Below are positions 1 through 9,810 of a stretch of DNA of 64,000 nt, piece by piece. How positions within the stretch are numbered: position 1 is the first letter of the stretch; each line of letters begins with the position of its first letter. Made by a program: the position numbers and the translations under genes. The notes below the pieces were generated by a model. The model had not been told where the DNA came from. It saw only the letters and a program-made list of their open reading frames with translations, and ran no database searches. Source of the stretch: Strigamia acuminata (lineage: Eukaryota > Arthropoda > Chilopoda > Geophilomorpha > Linotaeniidae); contig OX442315.1 in assembly GCA_949358305.1 (NCBI GenBank), positions 21,602,427 to 21,666,426 on the forward strand. Direction: 5' to 3'.

Positions 1-475
1 GCAAAACCGTAAATTCGTTTTTAATTAGATTACACACCAGCAATGAAATACAACATTACTAGGCGTATTCTTAAAGTCATCCAGGGCTTTTTAAACTTTG
101 GGGGTCGCGAAAACTTTGGCAACCTATGTGTGCCTATTATACTGTAGGTGGAGTGAGGTCGCCTAAAATTTCTTTTACGAAAAGAGGTCGCGAGTGTAAA
201 AAGTTTAAAAAGCACTAGCTGCATTCAAAAACTAAAATATTTTATGTTTTATTTCAATTTTAGACAAAAAATGACATCATTTCCTGTTTAAACCCATGTT
301 AAAACTTAAAATACACTTAAACTAAAATGCAGCTAGTGATTAGACTAACCAGCATTTTAAACAAGGTATTTAAGCTGCTTGTCTTGATCTAACTTAAAAA
401 ATGGCGGCTGATTTAGCCTGTTTTCAAGCGCAGCGGGTATGCGCACGACGTTTAAACAACAAAGCTGCAAGTTAG
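1..475 (+). other. Probable IDUA intron containing a short hAT-like insertion
   Basis: No coding exon of the iduronidase gene was recognised here. A TAG at 473-475, in frame with the exon that starts at 476, shows that the exon is bounded by a splice acceptor. A donor-like CC-GTAAAT at 7-14 could end the preceding exon, but too little sequence is left to test this. The stretch contains the hAT-like element at 82-219 and a 13-bp inverted repeat (214-226 against 326-338). Confidence 0.5.
82..219. mobile_element. Short non-autonomous hAT-like element (MITE)
   Basis: The left end reads CAGGGCTTTTTAAACTTT and the reverse complement of the right end reads CTAGTGCTTTTTAAACTTT, so the two ends pair as terminal inverted repeats of about 14-15 matching bases. 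GGTCGCGA occurs just inside both ends, as is common in hAT elements. The unit is about 138 bp with no ORF. A clear 8-bp target duplication was not found, and the right end looks diverged, so the exact boundary is uncertain. Confidence 0.55.
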
Positions 476-1153
476 AATGCAAGAATGAATGCGCCTGCCG
501 ATCCCCATGATCCTGTGGTAAATGCTCATGTTGCACTTATGGTTTTGATTTTAAAAGGAGCCAATTAGACAAGGTCCATTTCCAATTTCAACAACAACTT
601 ATTCAAAAAAATTTAAAATGCGCTTTCCCGGAGTACGATTGCTGTACATTTGTCAGAAACCATTGGAATCTCCTGGAGTTGTAAGTTATTTGAAAAATAT
701 GCAAATTTTCTTTGTTAAATTTCTTCTTTTTTTCAAAATAGGTATCACATATTCACATTTACAATATTACGAGCAATGTTGTTCTGATTACCTGGAAAAC
801 CAAGACTGTTAACACTAAGTAAAGACATGCAAGGATTTTAATACGATTTAAAAAGCACTAAATGTTTCCGCAACTGCAGGTGCATTAAAACATTTGAAAT
901 CGAATTGGCAAGAAACTCTTCTGTTGGACCTTATCTCAGAATAAACTCCAAGGATACGATTTTCAATACTTTTCATTTTCTTCCAAGTAAGAAAATTGGT
1001 AAGAGAATAATTCTTTATATAATGATTTTACTTTTAATTTTAGTGGGTGAAGTTGCAAATGATAAACGAGTTCGTGGATTTTATAGAATTAGGGTAATTG
1101 ATTATTGGAATCGATTTGGACCATATTCTACACCTATTAAATATGGAGTTTGA
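476..1153 (+). CDS. IDUA: Alpha-L-iduronidase, C-terminal exons (5' part outside window)
   Basis: Lysosomal glycosidase of family GH39 that removes terminal iduronic acid from heparan and dermatan sulfate. Five exons join in a single frame: 476-517, 558-680, 742-818, 880-986 and 1044-1153 (459 nt, 152 residues plus TGA). All introns are GT-AG and only 40-61 bp. The product matches the C-terminal fibronectin-type region of IDUA: an RM..A..DPV segment, VRLLYICQKPLESPG (human LLLVHVCARPEKPPG), a KC..TFEI strand, then FYRIRVIDYWNRFGPYS (human SYRVRALDYWARPGPFS). The two cysteines that form the C-terminal disulfide in the human enzyme (YIC and KC) are both present. An alternative donor at 999 would insert four residues after FLP in the same phase. 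The catalytic barrel is off the left edge. Identification is by recalled family sequence, not by a search. Confidence 0.9.
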
Positions 1154-1197
1154 CCATCAAATAACTTGCTGTAACATAATGCGATTCATTAATAATT

Positions 1198-1207
1198 AAT
1201 AAATAAA
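1198..1207 (+). terminator. IDUA polyadenylation signals
   Basis: Two overlapping AATAAA hexamers (1198-1203 and 1202-1207) lie 45-54 nt after the IDUA stop codon, a normal distance for a short 3' UTR. Confidence 0.7.
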
Positions 1208-2515
1208 AAGCTTGTAAAATCATTGGTATTAATTGAAAACAAACCATTTCACATTCACCAAGGACTTGCATTCACACTTACCTTGAGCAGCGCTACAACT
1301 AAAATTAGTCCACAGATGGAGCTACAACTGCTGTTTCAATCGATTTCAACGAGGATTTGAACAGTGATTTTGCTGAACCAATGGGCCATCTGTTGACGAA
1401 TTCTATCGATTAAAATACTAATTAATAGCGCTTGTCTTCCCGCAAATTTGAGCTCACATCAAAGTATTAGCAAAAGTAAAAATCAACAAATGAAAAACAT
1501 GAAAGTAAGTCACTGAAAATGGCAAATTATGGAGTGGCGAACAACAATAACACAATCTTTTCCAATTTATTTCTACATAGAATAAAAACTGGTTAATAAA
1601 CAAGCTAAACGAGTCCCATCGGATAGGCCTATCTAAATAGTTAGTGGTTAATGGATCGAGTGCGGTGTTTCGGCCGTCCAATGGTACGTTGTATATTTTT
1701 TTATTATTTCAAATCCGTGCTTGCACGAAATTATTTTCTATTGTATTACGGTGTTTGTCTTGAAATTGAAATTGAAATTCCAAATGAATGTTTCATTGAT
1801 TTCGAATGTAATTTTTTATTTTATTTTGTGAGCGTAGCTGGAAGGGAAGCCACGTTGTAGTTTCATTCGACTTAATTTTCATGACATTGTGTTAATATTG
1901 ACCTTTGAACGTATTATTGATTGGTTTACCCAAGGAATTAGACTAGCAAAGCACAACGAGCGTCGACTCATCAACTACAGGCCTTTCACCGATTCAATTA
2001 GATCCGAATTAAATTTATGTGCACTAAAACGGGAGCAGATGGCTCGATACCTATAATCTAGACGAGGCATTCTTAATCGATACCCAAAGTAAGAAAGCAC
2101 ACAATATTAATTCATTTATTAACAAGTTTTGCAAGTGGTATATCCGTTATCAGCGTGCCGTTTCTTTTTTCGAGTGTTGTCAGCCAACAATTTTCTCCTT
2201 GCTCAGTAAGTGTGTGCTGGGCGTCATAATGTCCTCGGTACATCCTCCCATGAGAACCCACTTCCACATTAATTACTCGTGGCTTGTCCAATAAATTCGC
2301 CGCGTTTGTTAAGAGCAAGGGAAAGCAAACGCGCGCGCGCAACGCATTAAAACCAGTGGAGCCGCGTGGTAATTCCGTGGAGACAAATCAATTTTTCATG
2401 ATTTCTCTATGAGCCTTTATCTGTGCACCGTGCAAGGTAATGGGTAATTTTTATGGAGGAGCTCAACAAGTAATGTGCTGTGTAAATTTTTCGACCCAAT
2501 TTCCGTGCATTATTG
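1208..2515. other. Gene-poor spacer downstream of IDUA
   Basis: No gene could be supported. A donor-like CAAG-GTAAGTG on the minus strand ends at 1282, near a CCAAT pentamer at about 1378, and could mark an untranslated exon of a leftward transcript; nothing confirms it. A minus-strand open frame at 2112-2290 reads like protein but matches nothing I know. A short GC-alternating run lies at about 2329-2340. Confidence 0.4.
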
Positions 2516-2651
2516 ATGATGGAGGAATCGGAGGCCGAACCTATACTTCCGTTCTTCTATATTCCTCCATACGCAGGAGTTTTGAGCGATCGCGAATCGC
2601 ACAGGCTAGGGGCGCCCTCAATTGGAGGCCCGTTAAAACAAGAACGACTAG
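2516..2651 (+). other. Candidate first coding exon, unidentified
   Basis: ATG ATG at 2516 opens a frame of 45 codons plus one base, ending at a good donor (CTAG-GTACGT at 2652). The peptide begins MMEESEAEPILPFFYIPPYA and ends in LKQERLG, which contains a sumoylation-like LKQE. It does not resemble a known family, and no partner exon was identified. The overlapping alternative frame from 2440 is also open, so a chance ORF in GC-richer DNA remains likely. Confidence 0.2.
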
Positions 2652-4304
2652 GTACGTTATTAATTATTCACATTTTAATAAATGTAATAAAAGAGGAAAT
2701 ATTACCGAGGGCTTTATCCCGTTTATGGCGTGCGGAGTGCGGACAGGGGACGGACGTTCGAATATGTGGTTCGAGCTCTGCGCGCGCTCTCGCTTTCTCG
2801 CTCTTTCTTTCTTTCTCTTCGCACTCCTTCCCTCCCACGTCAGCAGTCGTGCACGCGCATAATATAAAGAAATATTTTATGTCAACTCCCGTTTTTCGTC
2901 TCGGCTCGGCCGCAGGCTGCTTGAAACGTTGTTTCAATTTTTACTTGACAGCGTTAATCAACTTCCAAAATATTTTAAAGTTAAATGAATTTGTGCTATT
3001 TTTTAATTTTTTTTTTTAAAAATTATATATTTTTTTTTTGTTCGACTTTTTGTTGAAATTTTAATTTTTACATTAACTGGAAGCGCTCGTAAAATGAATT
3101 GTAAATTAGCTGTAATGGAAGGAGAAGGGAAATTGCACTCAAAGCAAAACACTTGCGGCACGAACGAACGCCTATCAAAATTGGGACGCAGATATATATT
3201 GTTTAATATTTCCGTATTCTAAACATTCAATAAATTTTCTCAGCAAGCGACGAAAAAAAAAATGAGCGCGACTTTGAATGTCATTTTGTTTGGTTAAATA
3301 ATTAATTGAAGTGATTTTTCTTGTTGAAAGCCTCACTTGTAAATAAGTTATATTGGTAAGAAAAGAAATTAGGAGTTAAAAAAAAAAAGGAAAAAAAAAG
3401 TTTATCGTGCAATAAAGCGCTCTCTATTTTTAATCTAAAGTTAAAGATTTTGGAATGAGTGAGTGAGAGGCGAAACGCTTGAACGCAAGTGGAAAAATAA
3501 TTCCAGAAAGTTAAACACGCATTACTTTGGTGTTCTTTTTCCCCGTCATTATGTCATAGGAAGAGAGGAAATAGAAACGGAGATGAAGTCTTCTCTTGTG
3601 TGAATGTTTCATGGTTTTTTCCCTTGTTGACTTGGTCGACTGCTCGTAAATTTCTTAAAAGTTTCTACTGTTTTCTCAGCCGGAATGAGTGTAGCATCGG
3701 AGCAGGGTGAGGGGGGGAGACACAAGAATTGTCGTGTTTAAACAAGCCAGAGTCAAGTCTTGCGTCTCAAACGACATTGAAAATTCAGCGGGGACAGAAA
3801 ACAAATTGTCAAGTAAATAGAAATGGATATGGCAAGAGTGTAGAGGACGAGTCAAGGAAAAAATAATAAGGGAGCGGAAAAATGTCGTGAGCGAAATTAA
3901 TAAACAAACACCTCTTCTTTAGAATTGCCTCTTAGATTAAAACAAACTGCTGAGTGCACGTGAAAAATGCTCGACCGCAATCTCTCTAGCCAGCAAAACG
4001 GGCCCGAGCGTTTTATGGGTAATGGAGGGGGCCCTTCATGTTGTGCGTCTGCCAATGAGCATGCGCAGAGCGCAAAAAAGCGCATTCGCTGCACGCCACA
4101 CACACGCAGCCGAGTGAGACGGCGTGAGGCACCGCACAGATTGCAACCTCAATTATTCATCAGACTCCTCGCCGGATTCTGGATTAATTATTTACGAAAC
4201 GGCGACTGTTAACTTCGTGGCTGGAAATCACAGTTGGCGCTTGGCGCACCAATTTCCCTCGCTGTCATCATCATTGCTTCTCCACCACTTCGACAGGGGC
4301 TCTG

Positions 4305-4320
4305 AACGCCCCCTAGCAAC
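4305..4320 (-). promoter_or_regulatory. CTCF-like motif
   Basis: The minus strand reads GTTGCTAGGGGGCG, close to the TAGGGGGCG core of the bilaterian CTCF motif. Motif match by eye only. Confidence 0.35.
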
Positions 4321-4819
4321 GCGACATGAATTGGTCTTCCTCCCTGCCACCCACCATCCTCCTCATCACCAGCATCCCTCGCATAAGGTCCATGAATATT
4401 GATGAACAAGATGGAGGGGGAAACGAAATCACCTACGGGGTGCAAGACTCGGCCAAAAGTGATGTACACGTAGCCGCAAAAATATTTATTTATGAATAAA
4501 TAATAAATAAATAAGTAAACAAGGACGCTGGCTCTCCACATGCTGCGTGGGTGCTCAAAAGATGAGAAGAGATGAGACGAGACGAAACGCCCGTGCCCCT
4601 TCCCTATTCGACGGGTGAATTTCACAATGAAGGCGTTTCGCTCGTGAGAGTCGTGACAGCAACTTGTGAATTCAATCACGCCACGAAATGGAATGTAAAA
4701 TTAACACTGTAGTATGCAACATTGAAAAATATGGGCGCGAAACTGAGATACAAGTTTTTCCTTTCATTTATTCATTTTTATTTTATTTTATTTTATTTTG
4801 CTTTTGCTTTTACGTTTCG

Positions 4820-4830
4820 CCACTAGGTGG
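4820..4830 (+). promoter_or_regulatory. CTCF-like motif
   Basis: CCACTAGGTGG matches the CCANNAGRKGG core of the CTCF consensus. Match by eye only. Confidence 0.35.
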
Positions 4831-4990
4831 TATTTTGGAGAGAAAAGTTGCACGGTTGATTGGAATAGTGAAATTTATTTTCGACAAATTCAATAACGTC
4901 TAAACGGCGAAATGGCAGGAGCGAGAAAATTGGGATTAAGGTTCGGCTTGTTATCAATCGTGGGCGCATGCGCTAGAGTAATTGGTGCTT

Positions 4991-5004
4991 GGCGCCCTCT
5001 TCTG
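4991..5004 (-). promoter_or_regulatory. CTCF-like motif
   Basis: The minus strand reads CAGAAGAGGGCGCC, matching the AGAGGGCGC core with partial upstream match. Match by eye only. Confidence 0.35.
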
Positions 5005-6724
5005 ACGCGGACATTTGGCGAAATTTGCTTTTCAAATTCGTCTCCGCCGCTCAATTGTCCTTGTTAGGGTTAATGTCGGGGCTGTTTCCATGTAGTCGAG
5101 TGAGAGATCGCGACAATAAAACGAACGCCCTCGCCTCGGCGCCAACCTCAAATTAGAGTAATTGAAACGCTTCGTCTTACTAAATGGCGCGAAAGAACGG
5201 GCGCACAGCTTACGGCCTGCGTAGGGCGCTAACGACCCAGAACAGCCAAATCACTATCGATTACAGATATTTTATGGATTCTACAATTCACGATAAATGA
5301 AGTTGCTGGATTTTATTTTCTTTTTTTTAAAAAAAAATAAAAAATTCAATATTGTCTTTCTCTTTTCTCCTTTTCTTTTATTCGGTCGCAATTCAATAGG
5401 AAATAATGCTCATTCACTTGGTTTTCTTCTTTTTCCGCAGAATTCAACCATTGCGGTGTTTGAATTTGTGTATACACGAAAGGAGCAATCAGGTCTATTT
5501 CAACAAACAAGGTTAGGGTAATAGGTATACACTATATAGTCAGCAGACTGATATTTATAGCTGGGTAGATAATTGAAAATTGAAGACCGGGCCCGTTTTT
5601 CCGCCTACGCTAAAAAGGCCCTTTAGCAAAAATGGTAATGAAGTAAGCCCCTTCTCATAAAATCTCGCCAAAACGAGACCACTTCTCAAACAATTTTGCG
5701 GATTAACTGATTTTTTTCTGTTGGCGTTTTTGACTTTTCTGAAAAAAGGAAAAAAGCTCGTGAAATTAATTTAATGAAATTATAATTAAACCTTGAATAG
5801 GAAAATATTTTTTGAAAAAAGAAAAATTCTACATCGTTTGAATTATTTTGAAGTGTGGTTTTTTGGAAAGTTTGCAGAGTTTGTGCAACGAAAGTGAATA
5901 AAATTATTTTGTTCGATAGAAGATATGTTATTCATGTTGTTTGTTGGCTCGGCTTGGTAGTCACTAGACTCACTATCTTTATGTATACAAGCGCCAATGG
6001 CTGAAATGCGAAGTAATCTCGAGAGAAATGAGCCCACTATTCCTTTTTAGCATTCCGCATTTATCATACATAATTTAAATATTTTTATGTTTCTATCATT
6101 CGGATTGTCCCCAGAGCTGAAATATAAATTACACGGTCTAATATTATGCACTCGAACGAGGCCAATTTCATTGCAGGTGTTGAGGGTCCACTCTGAAAGA
6201 GAACAGCATAATCGATGCAGTGAAGCCGGCTTTTCTCCCGCTATTTATTTATTGTAAGTCGCGCAAGGGGCAGCGCACACAATTCCAATAAAATATATCC
6301 CCGAATGCCTAATGCAGTTGCGGACCGAGCAAAGTGGAGTCATATTTAATCGGAAATTATTTGAACAAATGGCCCAGACGCTCGACTGGCGGAGCAGGGC
6401 AAAAGGACATTCAATTCCGTTGGGGAATAAGAGAAATCAAAAGCAAAATGGAAATGTCTCCAATGTTATATACAAAAGGTGGAGGAGGCGGATGAGATGT
6501 CATAACATAAAGAAATAAAAGAAAAAAAGAGAAAAGCGCGGTCTGAAACGACACAAGATGCCGCCAGTTTACCTTGCCAACTTTGCTCGTGGTCGAATCA
6601 TTTGTTTCCAACTCAATCGAAAACTAATCTCAAAAATTGAAATATCAGGGATTGACTGGATGAAGGAGGGGGGAAAGGAAGTCTTCATTATCCATACAAC
6701 GACCAAGTGGACCGAATGGAACGA

Positions 6725-6738
6725 CCACCAGAGGGCCG
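6725..6738 (+). promoter_or_regulatory. CTCF-like motif
   Basis: CCACCAGAGGGCCG agrees with the CCANNAGRGGGC consensus at all fixed positions; it is the best CTCF-like match in the left half of the window. Confidence 0.45.
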
Positions 6739-6908
6739 CGACCTTTTTGGTAAATTGCATTCAGAATGGAGTCTTTTGAGAGACAAAGGTCTCTTTCGTG
6801 ACCCTGGTCAGCCTGAAATGGCCAGCAGCCTGTCTGCCACATGTGGTCACTTTGCGCCTAAATGACCACATAAGGCGTGGCTAACGACCTGATGGATAAA
6901 GGATCTCG

Positions 6909-6918
6909 TAGATGGCGC
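6909..6918 (+). promoter_or_regulatory. Insect-type CTCF-like core
   Basis: TAGATGGCGC resembles the AGRTGGCGC core bound by arthropod CTCF. The same decamer recurs at 9800 and 52946, and without the leading T (AGATGGCGCC) at 18074. Confidence 0.35.
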
Positions 6919-7563
6919 GTACACCCCTCTTGGCTCAAGATGAACGCCGAGACTATTTATATCTCACCGAAGAAAAGGAGACAATTTATCGCGCCGTTGA
7001 AACTCACTCAAAGCCACTTTGTCGGCGTTCACCAACGTCTGTTAACTTGCGAACCCCATGCCATATAAAGTTGCACATGCGCACGTAATTCATTCAATTT
7101 ACGTGTAATTGCTTTCATTCGTCACACACAACTAAAATAATAAGAAAAGAATGAAACACTTACCTCATATTCTGCTTTTCTTTGCTCCGTAATAGCGTGA
7201 TAACACGTTTCGGCTTTGCAGTTTCGATATACAAGTACTTGTAGTCAAATATTGCATTTTTTTATTTTTATTTTTTTAATTTATTTTTATTTTAAATTAG
7301 AAACATTATTGTCTGACGACAGGTATTTTCCGAGTCATAAATATAGCAGAAAAGTCAGGAATCTGGCACTATAAAGATTAAAAATAGCGCAACCAAACCG
7401 GTTGTTTTCCACTATTTACATGGTGCAACTAAATACCAGTGGAAATTGCGTCTAGCATGTTTTAGCCAAAGTTGTTTTATTGAATGTCGTTAATTATCAA
7501 GAATGTTTGCTAACTTTGGCGCAAAAAAATCGAAACATTCCAGTGCAGTCAAGTATCAGTTAT

Positions 7564-7617
7564 TACCGTATTTTTTCGATTTTAAGACGCCATCGATTGT
7601 AAGACGCACCCCATATT
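7564..7617. mobile_element. Possible DNA-transposon end
   Basis: The sequence carries ACCGTATTTTTTCGAT followed by two AAGACGC units, the second in GTAAGACGCACCCC. Repeat ends of the style 'CCGTATTT...AAGACGCACCCC' occur in dispersed DNA elements of several animals. No partner terminus or target duplication was found within the next kilobase, so this is at most a remnant. Confidence 0.3.
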
Positions 7618-8149
7618 TAGAGATGATGTGGGCCCATTTCGTCGATGCAGATTCGACCTAGCCTTTGAGTTTATGTTGTTTTTCTGGCTCCAGAGGTTCC
7701 AATTATTGTTTATACTAGCGGATGATCAATTTCTTGTGATTTTTGAAAAGAAATGATAATCAGAAAATGACAAAACAATAGTCAGTTTTACAGGTAATCA
7801 TAAAATTTATTCAGCAATTTTCTACAGTATTTGTCCTTTAAATTAAAGTTGTGCCGCGTCTTTAGACTACGTGAACGTCTGAAAAGATTATTTTTTGCGT
7901 CAATGACCTGAATTGAAAATTAAAAAAAGTAGTTAGATAAATTTTGAGATCAAATTCTATCTAATCGTTTTAGAGTTTTGAAATGGCCACCAGAAAATAT
8001 CCTCTTCTTCAACGTCTGACTTATTACCAGAAGCATCGAAGCGTGAGTGCGGATAATTATTTTATCGATGAGTTTTTAGGCGCGCGAGGATTCAATGATC
8101 CACGCCAGCATCTCTCTTCGCTTGTGCCAGAGGTGCCCTAGATGGAACC

Positions 8150-8172
8150 CATACCCATCCCCATCCCCATCC
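8150..8172. repeat. CCCATC-type short tandem repeat
   Basis: About four imperfect copies of CCCATC/CCATCC in a row. Confidence 0.8.
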
Positions 8173-9630
8173 GCCACCCCCTCATCCTGCTGCACGAGAG
8201 GGCGGAGAAAAAGGAAATTACGGAAACATTGAAAGATTTCGTCGGCCAGATAACTTAATATCCCGGATAATTGATCTATCAGTTGACCTATTTATCTCCG
8301 CCCACGCGTGAAATCGCTTCGCTCCTTCAATTCCACTGAATCAGTTTCGTTCAGTTGGCACGCCAGCCGCATGCGCAATGGGACCAAGGGGTGAGGGGTA
8401 AAAGAAATAAAAGATGGAGCGAGGCAAGAGGGTGTGGAGATTTGTCAACTGTCCGTGAAATGAAGGAGGTGGTAAACATGTTGGGAAACTGGACTCGTTT
8501 TCGTGATTTCCATAAATATGTAAAATTGTTTATTTTTAATTTTTTTTTTTATTATTTTTATTTTTTTGTAAATTTTTTATTTTTTAATTTTTTAATTTTA
8601 TTTTGAAATTACACTCGAGCGATTTAAGCCGAAATTATTTTATTCTCGGACGGAATCTTCAATCTGCAGCATCGTGACTACAAGGCATTCATTGAATTCG
8701 TAGAAAAAGAGACGCACGCGTCTTAAAAACCTCCCTTTTAAATAGCGTTGCCATTACCGCCAACGTCTTTGATACCAACTCTGACAGTTGTTGTAAGGAG
8801 GTCCCTATCGGTCGAAACGCGGGGCTCAGCTCCGTTGTCGGCGTTCCAATCCTCAAAGGCGCATTCAATCTAGAAGGGCAGAGTCGCTTTCTCATGTGCA
8901 ACTGGGGGTTGCGAGCACAAACAAATTGGAATACATATCATTGAATTACCACTTCAATTATTGGGCGCCGAGCGCGCAAATATACACGACCAGAAGGAGA
9001 AAAGAACGCACCCGCTCCCCGAATCGGTAATAGGGAGTATCTCGCGCATCAAAAAACCAAAGGAGAGAAGCAGAGAAAACGCGTCTCGTGATGAGAATAA
9101 ATGAAGTGGAGCGTTTCAGGGGCCGGTACTTCAATTTGACACTTGCAATTTGCTCTTCGCCAATATAAGTACAACACTATCCGTCTGTTTGGTGCAAGGG
9201 GGATTCTCAAATATTGATGAGCGCGTTCACAACTCCTCGTACGCCCGCCCATGCTCGCCTTGTCAAGCACCAACATCTGATTTACGGTAGTGCATGTGCC
9301 AGCGATACACCCACACATAAATTATGGAATGCTAAATCACCGCATGACAAATGTCCAATTGGATTGGGGGATTTGCGCCTGCGTCGTAAGCTAAAAGATG
9401 TTCCCAAAGGATTTAGCGACCTTCCCTGCACCGGAGAAGAATGAAAGAAAGAAACTGCAGAGTGTGTCGCACCACCAGATGATCGTTTAAGCATTAGGTA
9501 TTAATGGGAAAAGCTTGTTGTTGCTCTCCTTACTCTCGCCGAGTTACAGCGCCGTTGTATCAACATCCTAATGCTGATTAAGACCGGATCCGGGCATCCG
9601 GCAGCGATCAGGTTGGGCGGCTACAAGGCT

Positions 9631-9654
9631 GTTGCCGTTGCCGTTGCCGTTGCC
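9631..9654. repeat. (GTTGCC)4 hexanucleotide repeat
   Basis: Four perfect tandem GTTGCC units, followed by a partial fifth. No long ORF uses it. Confidence 0.9.
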
Positions 9655-9799
9655 GCTCGAGGCTCCGTCTCTGTAATTGGTGCTTAATCCGAGCAATTCT
9701 CATGGAAATTAGCAGCCTGACAAACACTCAACGTCCAGCGATTATGACGTCAGCGAAAGGTGTCGATAAAAATTAGCGGAGGTTAATGGATTCTGTTCA

Positions 9800-9810
9800 T
9801 AGATGGCGCT
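9800..9810 (+). promoter_or_regulatory. Insect-type CTCF-like core
   Basis: TAGATGGCGCT, the same core as at 6909 and 52946 in this window. Confidence 0.35.

Larger units (their letters stand above)
2652..7563. other. Gene-poor DNA with AT-rich runs and CTCF-like motifs
   Basis: Open frames here are short, overlap on both strands and have no recognisable domains. Low-complexity T/A runs occur at about 3000-3060, 3370-3410, 4780-4800 and 5320-5345. CTCF-like cores are listed separately. Homeodomain-type TAAT/ATTA cores are frequent, as expected of AT-rich DNA or of regulatory DNA beside a homeobox gene; the two cannot be told apart here. Confidence 0.5.

Noticed and set aside
618-812. Unspliced 64-codon plus-strand ORF
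   Set aside because: It mixes IDUA exon sequence with intron; the spliced frame matches the enzyme and this one does not.
1282-1400. Minus-strand CAAG-GTAAGTG donor with a CCAAT box, possible untranslated exon
   Set aside because: A leftward transcript would run antisense through IDUA, and no acceptor or coding exon was found.
2112-2290. Minus-strand frame reading like protein (NVEVGSHGRMYRGHYDAQ...)
   Set aside because: No family recognised, no clear splice partner and no promoter; kept only as a note.
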